The translations under genes were made by a program, and so were the position numbers. From positions 4,068,001-4,132,000 of the forward strand of contig NC_022657.1 of assembly GCF_000494755.1 (NCBI RefSeq): a stretch of DNA of 64,000 nt. Direction: 5' to 3'. The notes under the pieces were generated by a model. That model did no database searches. It was not told where the DNA came from and saw only the letters and a list, made by a program, of their open reading frames with translations. The stretch is from Amorphoplanes friuliensis DSM 7358. GTDB lineage: Bacteria > Actinomycetota > Actinomycetes > Mycobacteriales > Micromonosporaceae. This document shows positions 41,647-49,898 of the stretch, piece after piece (the first letter of the stretch is position 1; every line of letters begins with the position of its first letter).

Positions 41647-42219
41647 GTGCCCAAGGTGGGGGGAGTGTTCTGTGTCGAGGGTCAATGGGAGGACGACCTG
41701 ACCAGCCGCGGGTCCGTACTGCCCACCCTCGAGCTGCTGGAACGGCTCGGCAGCATCCGGTTCATCCACCGTGACACCGCGACGACCGAGGAGCTGCACT
41801 ACTACCTCGACGCCTGGCTGTCCCGGAAGTACGCCGACTTCAAGGTCGGCTTCTTCGCCCTCCACGGCCAGCCGACCCAGCTCTGCCTGACCAGTAAACA
41901 GACGGTCGAGCTCGACGAGGTCGCCGCCTGGATGTCGGGCCGCTGCGGCGGCCGCACCCTGTACTTCGGCAGCTGCTCGGTCCTCCGCGCCTCCGACCGC
42001 GTCCTCCAGGACTTCCTCCACGAGACCAAAGCCACCATGCTCTGCGGCTTCACCAAGGTCATCGACTGGGTCGAGTCCGCCGCCTTCGAGACCGTCGTCC
42101 TCAACGCCCTCGTCAACGGCGGCAAGATCGACAGCGCCGAACGCCTCATGCGCTCCTCCCGCTGGACCGCCCTCTCCGACCACCTCGGCTTCCGCGCCGT
42201 CTACGCCAACGGCCGCTGA
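41647..42219 (+). CDS. DUF6642-like stand-alone caspase/CHAT-like protein
   Basis: 190 aa, GTG start. A His-Cys pair in the order and context of clan CD peptidases is visible: FFALHGQPT (His73) followed by LYFGSCSVL (Cys110), with strands before each. The C-terminal half is helical (IDWVESAAFETVVLNALVNGG). I recall this sequence type as DUF6642; the catalytic reading is inference. There is no prodomain, transmembrane helix or repeat. Followed after 22 bp by an unknown gene with membrane helices, possibly its partner. Confidence 0.65.
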   Translation: MPKVGGVFCVEGQWEDDLTSRGSVLPTLELLERLGSIRFIHRDTATTEELHYYLDAWLSRKYADFKVGFFALHGQPTQLCLTSKQTVELDEVAAWMSGRCGGRTLYFGSCSVLRASDRVLQDFLHETKATMLCGFTKVIDWVESAAFETVVLNALVNGGKIDSAERLMRSSRWTALSDHLGFRAVYANGR

Positions 42220-42241
42220 GGGACCTTCGTTGCAGCGGTGA

Positions 42242-43567
42242 GTGACCATCCAGTGCATGGAGCGTAACGAGCTTGTCCTCTACGCCGACGGCGCGAATGA
42301 TCACCTCGACCTGGCCCTCCGGCCCGGCCGCCCGCTCGGCTGGGCCACCCTCGACACCGGTGGCACCCTCGCCGGAACCTTGGGCGAGCTGGGCGCCGAG
42401 CGTCTCGGCCGCCGCTATCCGGTCCTCTTCGACGACGGTGACCGCCAGGAGCTGACGGAGTCGCTCGCCCGGCGGGCACACGGCAGCCCTTACTTCGACC
42501 CTGCCCTGATCCTGCTCGATGCCTTCGCCCCGGCCGGGCTGCCGGTCCCCGGCTTCGTCGCACTCGTCAGCAGCGCTCAGCTGTCGGTGCTGCCACCCTG
42601 CCGCTCACCGGAAGGCGTCGTGCTGGGGAACGCCCGCCTGATCCGCACGGTGCGTCCCGCCGACCCGGCGCCCGGCACCCTCGAATATCAGGGTGCCGAA
42701 TACCTGACCGAGCACGCCCCCGGACCACGGGACGGCGAACTGCTGCTCCGGACCACGCCGTCGTCGCCCTTCGCGGACCTGACCGGCAACCGCCACTCGT
42801 ACTTCTGCGTGCTCAACCCCGTCCACGCCCCGCACTTCACGACCGACTACCTCTACGTGCGCAATCCGTTCCTGGCCGCGGACCATCCCGGCCTCGAGAC
42901 CGCCATTCCGGTACGCGTGGTGTTCGACGACCGGGTCCCCGCGGCCCGTGTGGTTCTGGACTCGACGACGTTGTTCGCCATCGGGCTGCCACAGGGGGAA
43001 CCTGCCGTGCTCGGGCCGTGCCACGGTCGCGCCGGCCGGGTCCGGAACACGCTGTTCGGGCACCGGCACGCCGTGGCCCGGGTGGGCCGGACCGCGGTGA
43101 TCGACATCGAGAAGCCGGTCACCCGGCTGCCCGAGGAGATGCTCGATCTGCTCGGCATCTCCCAGGGTGACCGGGTGATCGTGGAGGCGGCGGCACACCG
43201 GGCCGGCCACATCGAGATCGCCCGGACGACGTTGCGGGCGCTGCCCTGGCGTGAGCAGTCACCGTTGCTCCTCGCCCGCAGCCGGACCGGGGTGCCCGAC
43301 CACCAGTTGCTCGTCGGTGACGAGGACTTCCCGATGATCAGCCTCGACCTCAACGCCCGGACGACGCTCGGCATCGTGCCCGGGTCGGCGGTCTACGTGC
43401 GGCCTGCGCTCAGCAGCCTGCTCGGGCGGGAGTTCACCTCGGTGTCGTTCGTGCTCATCGCGGCGATCTTCTCGGCGGCGGCGCTGCAGAGCCTGGCGCT
43501 GGCGGTGGTGTCCGCGTCGATCTATCTTGTGCTCACGGTTTTCATCGTGGGCGCGCGGTTGCGATGA
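42242..43567 (+). CDS. Unknown protein with beta-barrel-like repeats and two C-terminal membrane helices
   Basis: 441 aa from GTG 42242 or 436 aa from ATG 42257; neither has a strong ribosome site. The N-terminal ~200 residues are unassigned. Two segments (VARVGRTAVIDIEKPVTRLP ... LGISQGDRVIVEA and ISLDLNARTTLGIVPGSAVYVRP) share the pattern of double-psi beta-barrel / AbrB-Cdc48N-like units (strand, helix turn, LGI..GD.V.V). The chain ends with two hydrophobic helices (SVSFVLIAAIFSAAALQSL, LALAVVSASIYLVLTVFIV). It is 22 bp behind the caspase-like gene and may be cotranscribed. Function unknown. Confidence 0.55.
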   Translation: MTIQCMERNELVLYADGANDHLDLALRPGRPLGWATLDTGGTLAGTLGELGAERLGRRYPVLFDDGDRQELTESLARRAHGSPYFDPALILLDAFAPAGLPVPGFVALVSSAQLSVLPPCRSPEGVVLGNARLIRTVRPADPAPGTLEYQGAEYLTEHAPGPRDGELLLRTTPSSPFADLTGNRHSYFCVLNPVHAPHFTTDYLYVRNPFLAADHPGLETAIPVRVVFDDRVPAARVVLDSTTLFAIGLPQGEPAVLGPCHGRAGRVRNTLFGHRHAVARVGRTAVIDIEKPVTRLPEEMLDLLGISQGDRVIVEAAAHRAGHIEIARTTLRALPWREQSPLLLARSRTGVPDHQLLVGDEDFPMISLDLNARTTLGIVPGSAVYVRPALSSLLGREFTSVSFVLIAAIFSAAALQSLALAVVSASIYLVLTVFIVGARLR

Positions 43568-43572
43568 TCCGG

Positions 43573-43646
43573 TGTCGCCGGGTGGGTTCGAACCACCGGC
43601 CTCCGCCTTATGAGGGCGGCGCTCCAGCCTGCTGAGCTACGGCGAC
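43573..43646 (-). tRNA. tRNA with CAT anticodon (Met or Ile2)
   Basis: Cloverleaf: perfect 7-bp acceptor stem (GTCGCCG/CGGCGAC), D-stem GCTC/GAGC, anticodon stem CCGCC/GGCGG with loop CTCATAA (anticodon CAT), T-arm GGTGG-TTCGAAC-CCACC, discriminator A, no encoded CCA. Elongator Met or lysidine-modified Ile cannot be separated by eye. Confidence 0.9.
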
Positions 43647-43651
43647 GTGCG

Positions 43652-43724
43652 TGGACCCGGCCGGAGTCGAACCGGCCACCTCCCGCGTGCGAAACGGGTG
43701 CTCTACCAGATGAGCTACGAGCCC
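43652..43724 (-). tRNA. tRNA-Ala (CGC)
   Basis: Acceptor GGGCTCG/CGGGTCC with a G3-U70 wobble pair, the known identity element of alanine tRNA; D-stem GCTC/GAGC; anticodon loop TTCGCAC (anticodon CGC, reading GCG = Ala); T-arm GCCGG-TTCGACT-CCGGC; discriminator A. Five nt from the previous tRNA and one nt from the next. Confidence 0.9.
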
Positions 43725-43725
43725 G

Positions 43726-43798
43726 TGCCCTCGGCGCGATTCGAACGCGCGCCGTCGACGTCCTCAACGTCGTGCCTCTGCCGTTGGGCCACGAGGGC
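43726..43798 (-). tRNA. tRNA with GAG anticodon but class I body
   Basis: Acceptor GCCCTCG/CGAGGGC, anticodon stem CGACG/CGTCG with loop TTGAGGA (anticodon GAG, reading CTC = Leu), T-arm GCGCG-TTCGAAT-CGCGC. The variable loop is only a few nt, whereas true tRNA-Leu is class II with a long variable arm. So the anticodon and the body disagree. Confidence 0.8.
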
Positions 43799-43835
43799 GG
43801 GTGGTGCTGGGAAACAAAAGATGGGGAACAAGAAA

Positions 43836-43864
43836 GCCGCCCGTTCCCGGTCCGGGAGGGCGGC
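43836..43864 (-). terminator. Rho-independent-like terminator before the tRNA array
   Basis: GCCGCCC/GGGCGGC outer stem with an inner TCCC/GGGA stem; on the minus strand it is followed by TTTCTTGTTCC and later CATCTTTTGTTT. It ends the 22-codon ORF transcript and lies 37 nt upstream of the first tRNA. Confidence 0.7.
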
Positions 43865-43884
43865 GCTGGATCGCTAGGCGAGTG

Positions 43885-43953
43885 CTAGCGGCGCCACCGG
43901 CCCCGGGCGAGGGCGGTCATCAGGAGTGCGGCGATCGTGCTGTGGTGCATCAT
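43885..43953 (-). CDS. 22-codon small ORF upstream of the tRNA array
   Basis: ATG at 43953 (a second ATG follows at once) with GGAG 6 nt upstream, giving a basic peptide MMHHSTIAALLMTALARG followed by RWRR and TAG. A terminator hairpin begins 20 nt beyond the stop. Good ribosome site, compact layout and terminator argue for a real small gene. The role is unknown; a short amphipathic membrane peptide or a leader peptide are options. Confidence 0.55.
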   Translation of the reverse strand: MMHHSTIAALLMTALARGRWRR

Positions 43954-44096
43954 GTCCGTCTCCTGCCCCTGGTCGGTGTGCTTCCTGCTGCTGATCACGG
44001 TAGGCCTGCCGGCGGGGACCGGCAACGCAATAAAAGCCGGCCGCGATCTGCGAATTGGCCCGCCCGCCGGCGTGCGGGCGGCCCTACGGTACGACC

Positions 44097-44957
44097 ATGA
44101 GCGAAGAGATCGGCTTTCTGGGGCTGGGCGTCATGGGGGAGCCGATGGCGCGGAACCTTGCCGGGGCGGGAATGCCGGTGGTCGCCTGGTCGCGTACCCG
44201 GAAGACCATCGCCGGGGTGAGCCCGGCAGCGAGCGTGGCCGAGGTCTTCGCCCGGGCCCGGGTCGTGCTGGTCATGCTGGCCGGCGGTGAGGTGATCGAC
44301 GAGGCGCTGGGTCGCGGCACGGACGGGTTCGGCGCGTTGGCGCGGGACCACGTCATCGTCCACATGGGAACGACGTCGCCCGGGTATTCGGCCGGGCTCG
44401 AGGCGGATATCGTGGCCGCGGGCGGGCGCTACGTCGAGGCGCCCGTGTCGGGGTCCCGCACACCCGCCGAGGCCGGAGCCCTGGTCGGGATGGTCGCCGG
44501 TGAGGCGGAGGCGGTCCGGGAGGTGCGGCCGCTGCTGGACCCGATGTGCCGTGCGGTGGTCGAGTGCGGGCCGGTCCCGCAGGCGCTGCTGATGAAGCTG
44601 TCGGTGAACATCTTCCTGATCACGATGGCGACCGGGCTCGCCGAGTCGATGAACTTCGCCGCGCGGCAGGGCCTCGACCTGGAGGTGCTGCGCGGGGTGC
44701 TCGATGCGGGTCCGATGGCCAGCGACGTGTCCCGGGTCAAGGCGGCCAAGCTCGTCGACCGCGACTTCGCCGTGCAGGCGTCGATCCGCGACGTCCTGAT
44801 GAACAACCGCCTCATCGCCGAGTCGGCCCATGCCGCCGGCATCCCGGTGCCTCTGCTGGACGCCTGCCACGCGTTGTTCGGCGAGACGTTCGCCCTGGGC
44901 CACGGCGCCGAGGACATGGCGGCGGTCATCCGAGCTCTGGAGGCGCGCGGAGAGTAG
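44097..44957 (+). CDS. NAD(P)-dependent 3-hydroxyisobutyrate dehydrogenase-like reductase
   Basis: 286 aa. N-terminal Rossmann motif GFLGLGVMGEPMARNL, the substrate motif GRYVEAPVSGSRTPAEAGAL, and the catalytic Lys in LLMKLSVNIFL. This is the beta-hydroxyacid dehydrogenase family (3-hydroxyisobutyrate, tartronate semialdehyde, glyoxylate/succinic semialdehyde reductases, and imine-reductase-like relatives). Substrate not decidable. The upstream gap (43954-44096) contains no other gene. Confidence 0.87.
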   Translation: MSEEIGFLGLGVMGEPMARNLAGAGMPVVAWSRTRKTIAGVSPAASVAEVFARARVVLVMLAGGEVIDEALGRGTDGFGALARDHVIVHMGTTSPGYSAGLEADIVAAGGRYVEAPVSGSRTPAEAGALVGMVAGEAEAVREVRPLLDPMCRAVVECGPVPQALLMKLSVNIFLITMATGLAESMNFAARQGLDLEVLRGVLDAGPMASDVSRVKAAKLVDRDFAVQASIRDVLMNNRLIAESAHAAGIPVPLLDACHALFGETFALGHGAEDMAAVIRALEARGE

Positions 44958-44995
44958 TTCTCAAGCGCGGCAGATCGTGGCCGATCACCAAGGTC

Positions 44996-46249
44996 ATGAG
45001 GCATCTGGGCAGTCGGCTCCGCGCCGCAGCAGCCGTCGTCGTGCTCGCTGGGAGCGCGCTCATCGCCGTACCGGGATCGGCGTCCGCCGCCGGCTCGGAC
45101 ATGCCCGAGTGCAAGGGGCAGATGGGCGTCGTCGCGCTGAACGACGGGAGCGGCTGTCGTCGGTTTGCCGTCCCGTTCCCGGCCGACTCGGAAATGCTCG
45201 ACCCCTCCGAGGGCGAACAGGTGCCGGCCGGTGTCGCTCCGGCGCAGGAACTGGCTGAAGGCGAGCTGCCTGACGTCGGTGTCGCCCGGCCGGTCTGGCT
45301 ACCGTTCGCCGGCCGTTACCTCGTCTTCTACCCGGTGACGTCGGATGTCGTCTGCGCCACGGGCGCGGGCGCGACGGTGGCCTACTACAACGGCGTCTGT
45401 CACTACTTCAACATCCCGTACCCGAACTTCTGGGTGCAGTTGGGCGACGGCGGGCGGCCGGGCGGCATCGAGCAGGCGCCGGCGCTCACCCCGAGGGCGC
45501 GCTACCGCGCTTACGACAAGCCGGTCTGGATCAGCCATGGTGTCGGGAGCAGCGGCGCGGTGTACTACCCGCTCAACTACAACCCGAGCGGTCGCTGCGA
45601 TCCGGCTGCCGACATCGCGGCGGTTGTCGTGCAGGGCACCTGTCTGCGCTGGACGATTCCCGCCGGCGGCACCACCGTTCCCTATACCGAAGAGTTGGCC
45701 GAGAAGCTCCAGAACGCTCACCAGGCTCATCTGCTCACCGACGGTGAGGTGCCTGAGACCGAGACCGGCCCGGTGTTCTACACCTATCCCGACGGCTCTC
45801 CATCCTTTCGGACGATGATGGTTCTGCCGGCCGGCGTGGATCCCGCTGACCCGTCCTGCTTCCCGCCGGGCGTCGAACGTCCCGGCCGGATTCCGGTTCC
45901 GTGCCCGTCGCCGCCGGTTGTTGTCGTCCCGCCGAAGCAGGGCGCCAGGAAGCCGGCTGTCGTGGCCGAAACCAGCGCCGTGACGTTGAATCGGGGTCAG
46001 AAAACCATCCGGTCGTTCACCCTGACCTCGGCCGGCGAGCCGCTCAGCGGGGCCACGGTCGCCGTGAACGTCTTCGTTCCCGGCGCCAGGCAATCGGGGC
46101 GCAGCTACGTAACCAACAGCAAGGGCCGCATCAAGGTTGCTGTCGCGGCCGGGAAAGCGCTCGGACGAGGGTGGATCATCGTCCGTTACGGCGGCAACTC
46201 CTTCGTGAAGCCGGTCTCCGTCGAGGTCCCCCTCAGGGTTGTTCGCTGA
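44996..46249 (+). CDS. Secreted protein of unknown function
   Basis: 417 aa from the ATG at 44996. Signal peptide (MRHLGSRLRAAAAVVVLAGSALIAVPGSASAAG). Six or more Cys occur in the mature part as spaced pairs (CKGQMG/GCRRF, VVCATG/GVCHYF, GRCDPA/GTCLRW), suggesting disulphide-linked repeats. The last ~110 residues (AETSAVTLNRGQKTIRSFTLTS) form an Ig-like beta domain. The spacing AAGG-TC-ATG is short, so the exact start is uncertain. No enzyme motif. Confidence 0.7.
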   Translation: MRHLGSRLRAAAAVVVLAGSALIAVPGSASAAGSDMPECKGQMGVVALNDGSGCRRFAVPFPADSEMLDPSEGEQVPAGVAPAQELAEGELPDVGVARPVWLPFAGRYLVFYPVTSDVVCATGAGATVAYYNGVCHYFNIPYPNFWVQLGDGGRPGGIEQAPALTPRARYRAYDKPVWISHGVGSSGAVYYPLNYNPSGRCDPAADIAAVVVQGTCLRWTIPAGGTTVPYTEELAEKLQNAHQAHLLTDGEVPETETGPVFYTYPDGSPSFRTMMVLPAGVDPADPSCFPPGVERPGRIPVPCPSPPVVVVPPKQGARKPAVVAETSAVTLNRGQKTIRSFTLTSAGEPLSGATVAVNVFVPGARQSGRSYVTNSKGRIKVAVAAGKALGRGWIIVRYGGNSFVKPVSVEVPLRVVR

Positions 46250-46565
46250 CCGGTGCCGGTTTGCGAGTGTCCTCGGCCGGGCCGAAGAAGACGAGGGTGA
46301 CGAGGTCCTCGGTGATGTCGACGAAGCGGTGCGGCTCGTGTGCCGGTACGAAGATCACCGTCCCGGCCGCCACGTCGACGGTGCGGTCGGGGGTGCGGAA
46401 GCGGGCGCGGCCGGCGGTCACCACGTAGATCTCGTCCTCGGTGTGCGGGCTTTGTTCGTCGGTGCCGCCCGCCGGGATCGAGTACGTGCCCGTGCTCAGG
46501 TCCGGGGTGCGCAGGTGTTCGAAGTAGCCGGGGCGGTAGGCGCCGGCTTCGGTGACGATCTCCAT
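46233..46565 (-). CDS. Cupin-domain protein
   Basis: 110 aa. Cupin motif 1 (SPHTEDEIYVVTAGRARF) and motif 2 (GTVIFVPAHEPHRFVDI) with metal-binding His/Glu residues in both. A single small barrel; could be an isomerase, dioxygenase or sensor. It overlaps the 3' end of the convergent secreted protein gene by 17 bp and is divergent from the zinc transporter operon, within 71 bp of its start. Confidence 0.85.
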   Translation of the reverse strand: MEIVTEAGAYRPGYFEHLRTPDLSTGTYSIPAGGTDEQSPHTEDEIYVVTAGRARFRTPDRTVDVAAGTVIFVPAHEPHRFVDITEDLVTLVFFGPAEDTRKPAPVSEQP

Positions 46566-46610
46566 GGGGCATGCCTACCAGACATGCCGGGTTTGCCATT
46601 AGACCATATA

Positions 46611-46632
46611 AATGAAAACGATTACCGTTTCG
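46611..46632. promoter_or_regulatory. Zur-like operator over the zinc-transporter promoter
   Basis: An AT-rich island (ATGAAAACGATTACCGTTTC) in a GC-rich region, with AAACG/CGTTT arms and a left half close to the actinobacterial Zur motif (TGAAAA-n-GATTTTCA). It lies just before the znuA start at 46636 and overlaps a possible -10 (AACGAT, 18 nt after TTGCCA at 46593). Likely zinc-dependent repression by Zur. Confidence 0.55.
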
Positions 46633-46635
46633 CTC

Positions 46636-47547
46636 ATGAAGGCAGCCATTCGGTATCTCCTGGCGGCCGGCGCCGCCCTGTCCCTCGCCGCCTGCGGCAG
46701 CACGACCCCCGGTGACGAGGCCGGTGCCGCGCCCGCCGGCAAGCTCGCCGTCGTCGCGACCACACCCGAGGTCGCCGACTTCGTGCGGACGGTCGGCGGC
46801 ACCGACGTCGCCGTGACCCAGATCATCAAGCCCAACGTCGACCCGCACGACTACGAGCCGACACCCGCCGACCTGCAGGCGATCGGCGCCGCGAAGCTGG
46901 TCGTCAAGAACGGTGTCGGGCTCGAGGAGTGGCTCGACCAGACCATCGAGTCCGCAGGGTTCGGTGGCACGGTGGTCGACTCCAGCCAGGGCGTGAAACT
47001 GCGCAAGGACGATCCGCACATCTGGCACGACCCCCGCAACGCGAAGATCATGGTGACGAACATCCAGAAGGGTCTCGCCGCCGCTGATCCCGGCCGGGCC
47101 GGCACGTTCGCGAAGAACCTCACCGCCTACTCCGCGCAGCTCGACCAGCTCGACGCCGACAACACCGCCGCCTGGGCGAAGATCCCGGCCGGGCAGCGCA
47201 AGCTGGTCACCAACCACGACGCCTTCGGTTACTACGTCGACCGGTACCAGCTCGAGTTCGTGGGCTCGGTCATCCCCAGCCTGGACACCTCGGCCGAGCT
47301 CTCGGCCGGTCAGCTCGGCGACCTGGTGGCGAAGATCAAGGCAACCGGGACCAGGGCGATCTTCACCGAGAGCTCGCTGCCGGCCAAGAGCGCCGAGGCC
47401 ATCGCCGCGCAGGCCGGCGTCAAGGTTGTCGGCGGTGAGGACGCCCTGTACGGCGACAGTCTCGGCGAGCCCGGCACCCCGCAGGGCACGTACCTGGGCG
47501 CCGAGAAGCACAACACCGCGACGCTCGTGGCGGCCCTGGGTGGCTGA
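46636..47547 (+). CDS. znuA: Zinc/manganese ABC transporter substrate-binding lipoprotein (ZnuA-like)
   Basis: 303 aa from ATG 46636, where the signal peptide starts; the open frame upstream runs through the operator. Lipobox LAAC near residue 22. Metal ligands are in VDPHDYEP, KDDPHIWHDPRN and TNHDAFGYY (His) plus an acidic residue near EDALYGDSLG. The usual His-rich loop of Gram-negative ZnuA is missing. First gene of a five-gene operon with ATPase, two permeases and an ArsR. Confidence 0.88.
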   Translation: MKAAIRYLLAAGAALSLAACGSTTPGDEAGAAPAGKLAVVATTPEVADFVRTVGGTDVAVTQIIKPNVDPHDYEPTPADLQAIGAAKLVVKNGVGLEEWLDQTIESAGFGGTVVDSSQGVKLRKDDPHIWHDPRNAKIMVTNIQKGLAAADPGRAGTFAKNLTAYSAQLDQLDADNTAAWAKIPAGQRKLVTNHDAFGYYVDRYQLEFVGSVIPSLDTSAELSAGQLGDLVAKIKATGTRAIFTESSLPAKSAEAIAAQAGVKVVGGEDALYGDSLGEPGTPQGTYLGAEKHNTATLVAALGG

Positions 47548-48277
47548 GGGCGACGTCGCCCTGCGGTACGTGACCGCCGACCTCGGGTATCGGGGCCGGG
47601 CCGTGCTCCGGGGTGTCGACTTCACGGTGCGCGACGGGGAGACGCTCGCGCTGGTCGGGCCGAACGGCGCCGGCAAGTCGACGCTGATCAAGGCGGTGCT
47701 GGGGATGGCCGAGGTCGTCTCCGGCGAGGTCGTCGCGCGGGCGCCGGTCGGGTACGTGCCGCAGATCGACAGTCTCGACGCCGACTTCCCGGTAAGCGCG
47801 GCCGACGTCGTCCTGATGGGCCGCTACCGCCGGATCGGCTGGTGGCGGCCCACGGGCCGGGCGGACCGGGCGGCCGTGCGGGACGCCCTCGACCGGGTCG
47901 GGCTGGCCGACCGGGCACGGGTGCGCTTCGGGCTGCTCTCGGGCGGCCAGCGGCAGCGGGTGCTCGTGGCCCGGGCCATCGCCGCCGAGGCCCGGCTGCT
48001 GCTGCTCGACGAGCCGCTCAACGGCGTCGACGCGACCAGCCAGGAGGCCATCCTGCGGGCGCTCGGCGAGCTCACCGCGTCCGGTGCCGCCCTGGTGGTG
48101 AGCACCCACGACCTGAACGTCGCGGCGCGTATCGCCGACCAGGTGTGCCTGCTCAACGGTCGCCAGTGGGCCGTCGGCGCACCGGCCGACGTGCTCACCG
48201 GTGACGTGTTGCGGCAGGCGTACGGCGGCCACGCCATCGACCTGCCCGGTGGACGCGCCCTGCTGGTGGAGCCCTGA
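47540..48277 (+). CDS. znuC: Metal ABC transporter ATP-binding protein
   Basis: 245 aa from GTG 47540, overlapping the znuA stop by 8 bp. Walker A GPNGAGKST, Q-loop VPQIDS, signature LSGGQRQR, Walker B LLLLDEP and the switch His in VSTHD are all present. Energises metal import with the two membrane proteins that follow. Confidence 0.9.
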   Translation: MAEGDVALRYVTADLGYRGRAVLRGVDFTVRDGETLALVGPNGAGKSTLIKAVLGMAEVVSGEVVARAPVGYVPQIDSLDADFPVSAADVVLMGRYRRIGWWRPTGRADRAAVRDALDRVGLADRARVRFGLLSGGQRQRVLVARAIAAEARLLLLDEPLNGVDATSQEAILRALGELTASGAALVVSTHDLNVAARIADQVCLLNGRQWAVGAPADVLTGDVLRQAYGGHAIDLPGGRALLVEP

Positions 48278-49107
48278 TGTTCGAGGCGCCGTTCATGGTC
48301 CGCGCGTTCGCGGAACTCGCCCTGCTGGCCCTGATCTGCGGCCCGGTCAGCGTCTTCGTGTTCACACGGCGGCTGTCGTTCGTCGCCGACGCCCTCACGC
48401 ACACCGTCTTCCCGGGTGTGGTCATCGGCTTTGTCGCCGCCGGGTCCGAGGGCATCTTCGGTGGTGCGCTCGTCGCCGGGGCGCTGACAGCGGTCGCCCT
48501 GACGCTGCTGACGCGGGGCGGTCTGCTCAGCGACGACGCCGCCACGGCCGTGGTGCTCACAGCGATGTTCTCGGTGGGTGTCGCGCTGGTGTCGCGGCGC
48601 TCGTCGTACACCTCGGATCTGACGTCGTTCCTCTTCGGACGGCTGCTCACGGTGACCACCCGCCAGCTGGCCGAGACGGCGGTCCTGGCCGTCGTCATCC
48701 TGGCGCTGGTCGCGCTCGGCGCCCGCGCGTGGACCTTCCGGGCGTTCGACCCGGACGGTGCGCGGGCCGCCGGTTACCGCACGACGCTGCTCGACCTGTG
48801 GCTCAACCTCGTCGTCGCGCTCGTGGTCGTCGCGGCCGTCCGGGCGGTCGGCACGGTGCTCGTGATCGCGCTGCTCGTCGTGCCCGCCGCCGCCGCGCGG
48901 ACGGTCACCGATCGGCTGCCCGTCATGGCCGCGCTGGGGACGATCCTCACGCTCCTCGCCGGGTACGCCGGACTCTGGGTCAGCTGGACCGCCTCGGTCG
49001 GCTACGGACTGCGGCTCACGTCGGCCACCGCGGTCGTGCTGGCGCTCGTGCTCGCGTACGCGGTGCTGCTCGGAGCCGGACGCCTGCGGACCGGGAGGCT
49101 CCGATGA
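48277..49107 (+). CDS. Metal ABC transporter permease, first copy
   Basis: 276 aa, about eight hydrophobic segments, ABC-3 (ZnuB/TroC) family. The conserved ALTHTVFPGVVIGF motif is present near residue 38. The start overlaps the ATPase stop by one base. Pairs with the next permease, probably as a heterodimer. Confidence 0.87.
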   Translation: MFEAPFMVRAFAELALLALICGPVSVFVFTRRLSFVADALTHTVFPGVVIGFVAAGSEGIFGGALVAGALTAVALTLLTRGGLLSDDAATAVVLTAMFSVGVALVSRRSSYTSDLTSFLFGRLLTVTTRQLAETAVLAVVILALVALGARAWTFRAFDPDGARAAGYRTTLLDLWLNLVVALVVVAAVRAVGTVLVIALLVVPAAAARTVTDRLPVMAALGTILTLLAGYAGLWVSWTASVGYGLRLTSATAVVLALVLAYAVLLGAGRLRTGRLR

Positions 49108-49898
49108 CCTGGGCCCTCTATGAGGCTGTGCTGGCCGGAGCGCTGGCCGGGCTGATCGGCGTGCAGGTCGTCCTGCGCCGGTTGTCGTTCTTCACCATGG
49201 CGCTGACCCACGCCACGTTCCCGGGTGTGGTCGCGGCCGCCATCCTCGGCATCAACATCTACCTCGGCGGGATGCTGGCCGGCGTCCTCGTGGCCTGCGG
49301 TGTCGCGGCCCTCAGCCGGCGGCGGGGTCAGAACGCCGCCGCGGCGACCGGGGTCATTCTGGCCGCCGGGTTCGCGATCGGCGTCGGGCTGGTCGCCACC
49401 CGCAACGGTTTCAGCCGTGACCTGTCGTCGTTCCTGGTCGGCAGCATCCTCACCGTCGGCCCGCGCGACGTCGTGGTCACCGCGGTGGTCCTGGCCGTCG
49501 TCGCGGTCGTCCTCCTGGCGGGCGGCCGGGCGTTCCTCTTCACCGGCTTCGACCAGGCCGGCGCCGCCGCCGCGGGTTACCGCACCGGCCTCGTCGACCT
49601 GTTCCTGCTCATCACCATCGAGGTGGTCATCGTGACGATCGTGCCCGCCGTCGGGACGATCCTGTCCTTGGCGCTCATCGTTGCACCCGCGGCCGCGGCC
49701 CGGCTCTGGTCAGACCGGCTCGCCACGGTCACGGCCCTGGCGGTCGCCTTCGGCGTGACCAGCGGGCTGGCCGGGCTGCTGCTCTCCGGCCGCTACGACA
49801 TCGCCGCCGGTGCGGCGATCACCCTGGTCGCGACCGCGCTGCTGCTGGTCTCGCTGGCGGCGACCCGCCTGCCGCGCGTCGCCCTGGTGTCCCGATGA
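49104..49898 (+). CDS. Metal ABC transporter permease, second copy
   Basis: 264 aa, ABC-3 family, with ALTHATFPGVVAAA matching the motif of the preceding permease. Start overlaps by 4 bp (ATGA). Two different permeases in one operon occur in Mn/Zn transporters such as MntCD/TroCD types, so manganese cannot be excluded as substrate. Confidence 0.87.
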   Translation: MTWALYEAVLAGALAGLIGVQVVLRRLSFFTMALTHATFPGVVAAAILGINIYLGGMLAGVLVACGVAALSRRRGQNAAAATGVILAAGFAIGVGLVATRNGFSRDLSSFLVGSILTVGPRDVVVTAVVLAVVAVVLLAGGRAFLFTGFDQAGAAAAGYRTGLVDLFLLITIEVVIVTIVPAVGTILSLALIVAPAAAARLWSDRLATVTALAVAFGVTSGLAGLLLSGRYDIAAGAAITLVATALLLVSLAATRLPRVALVSR

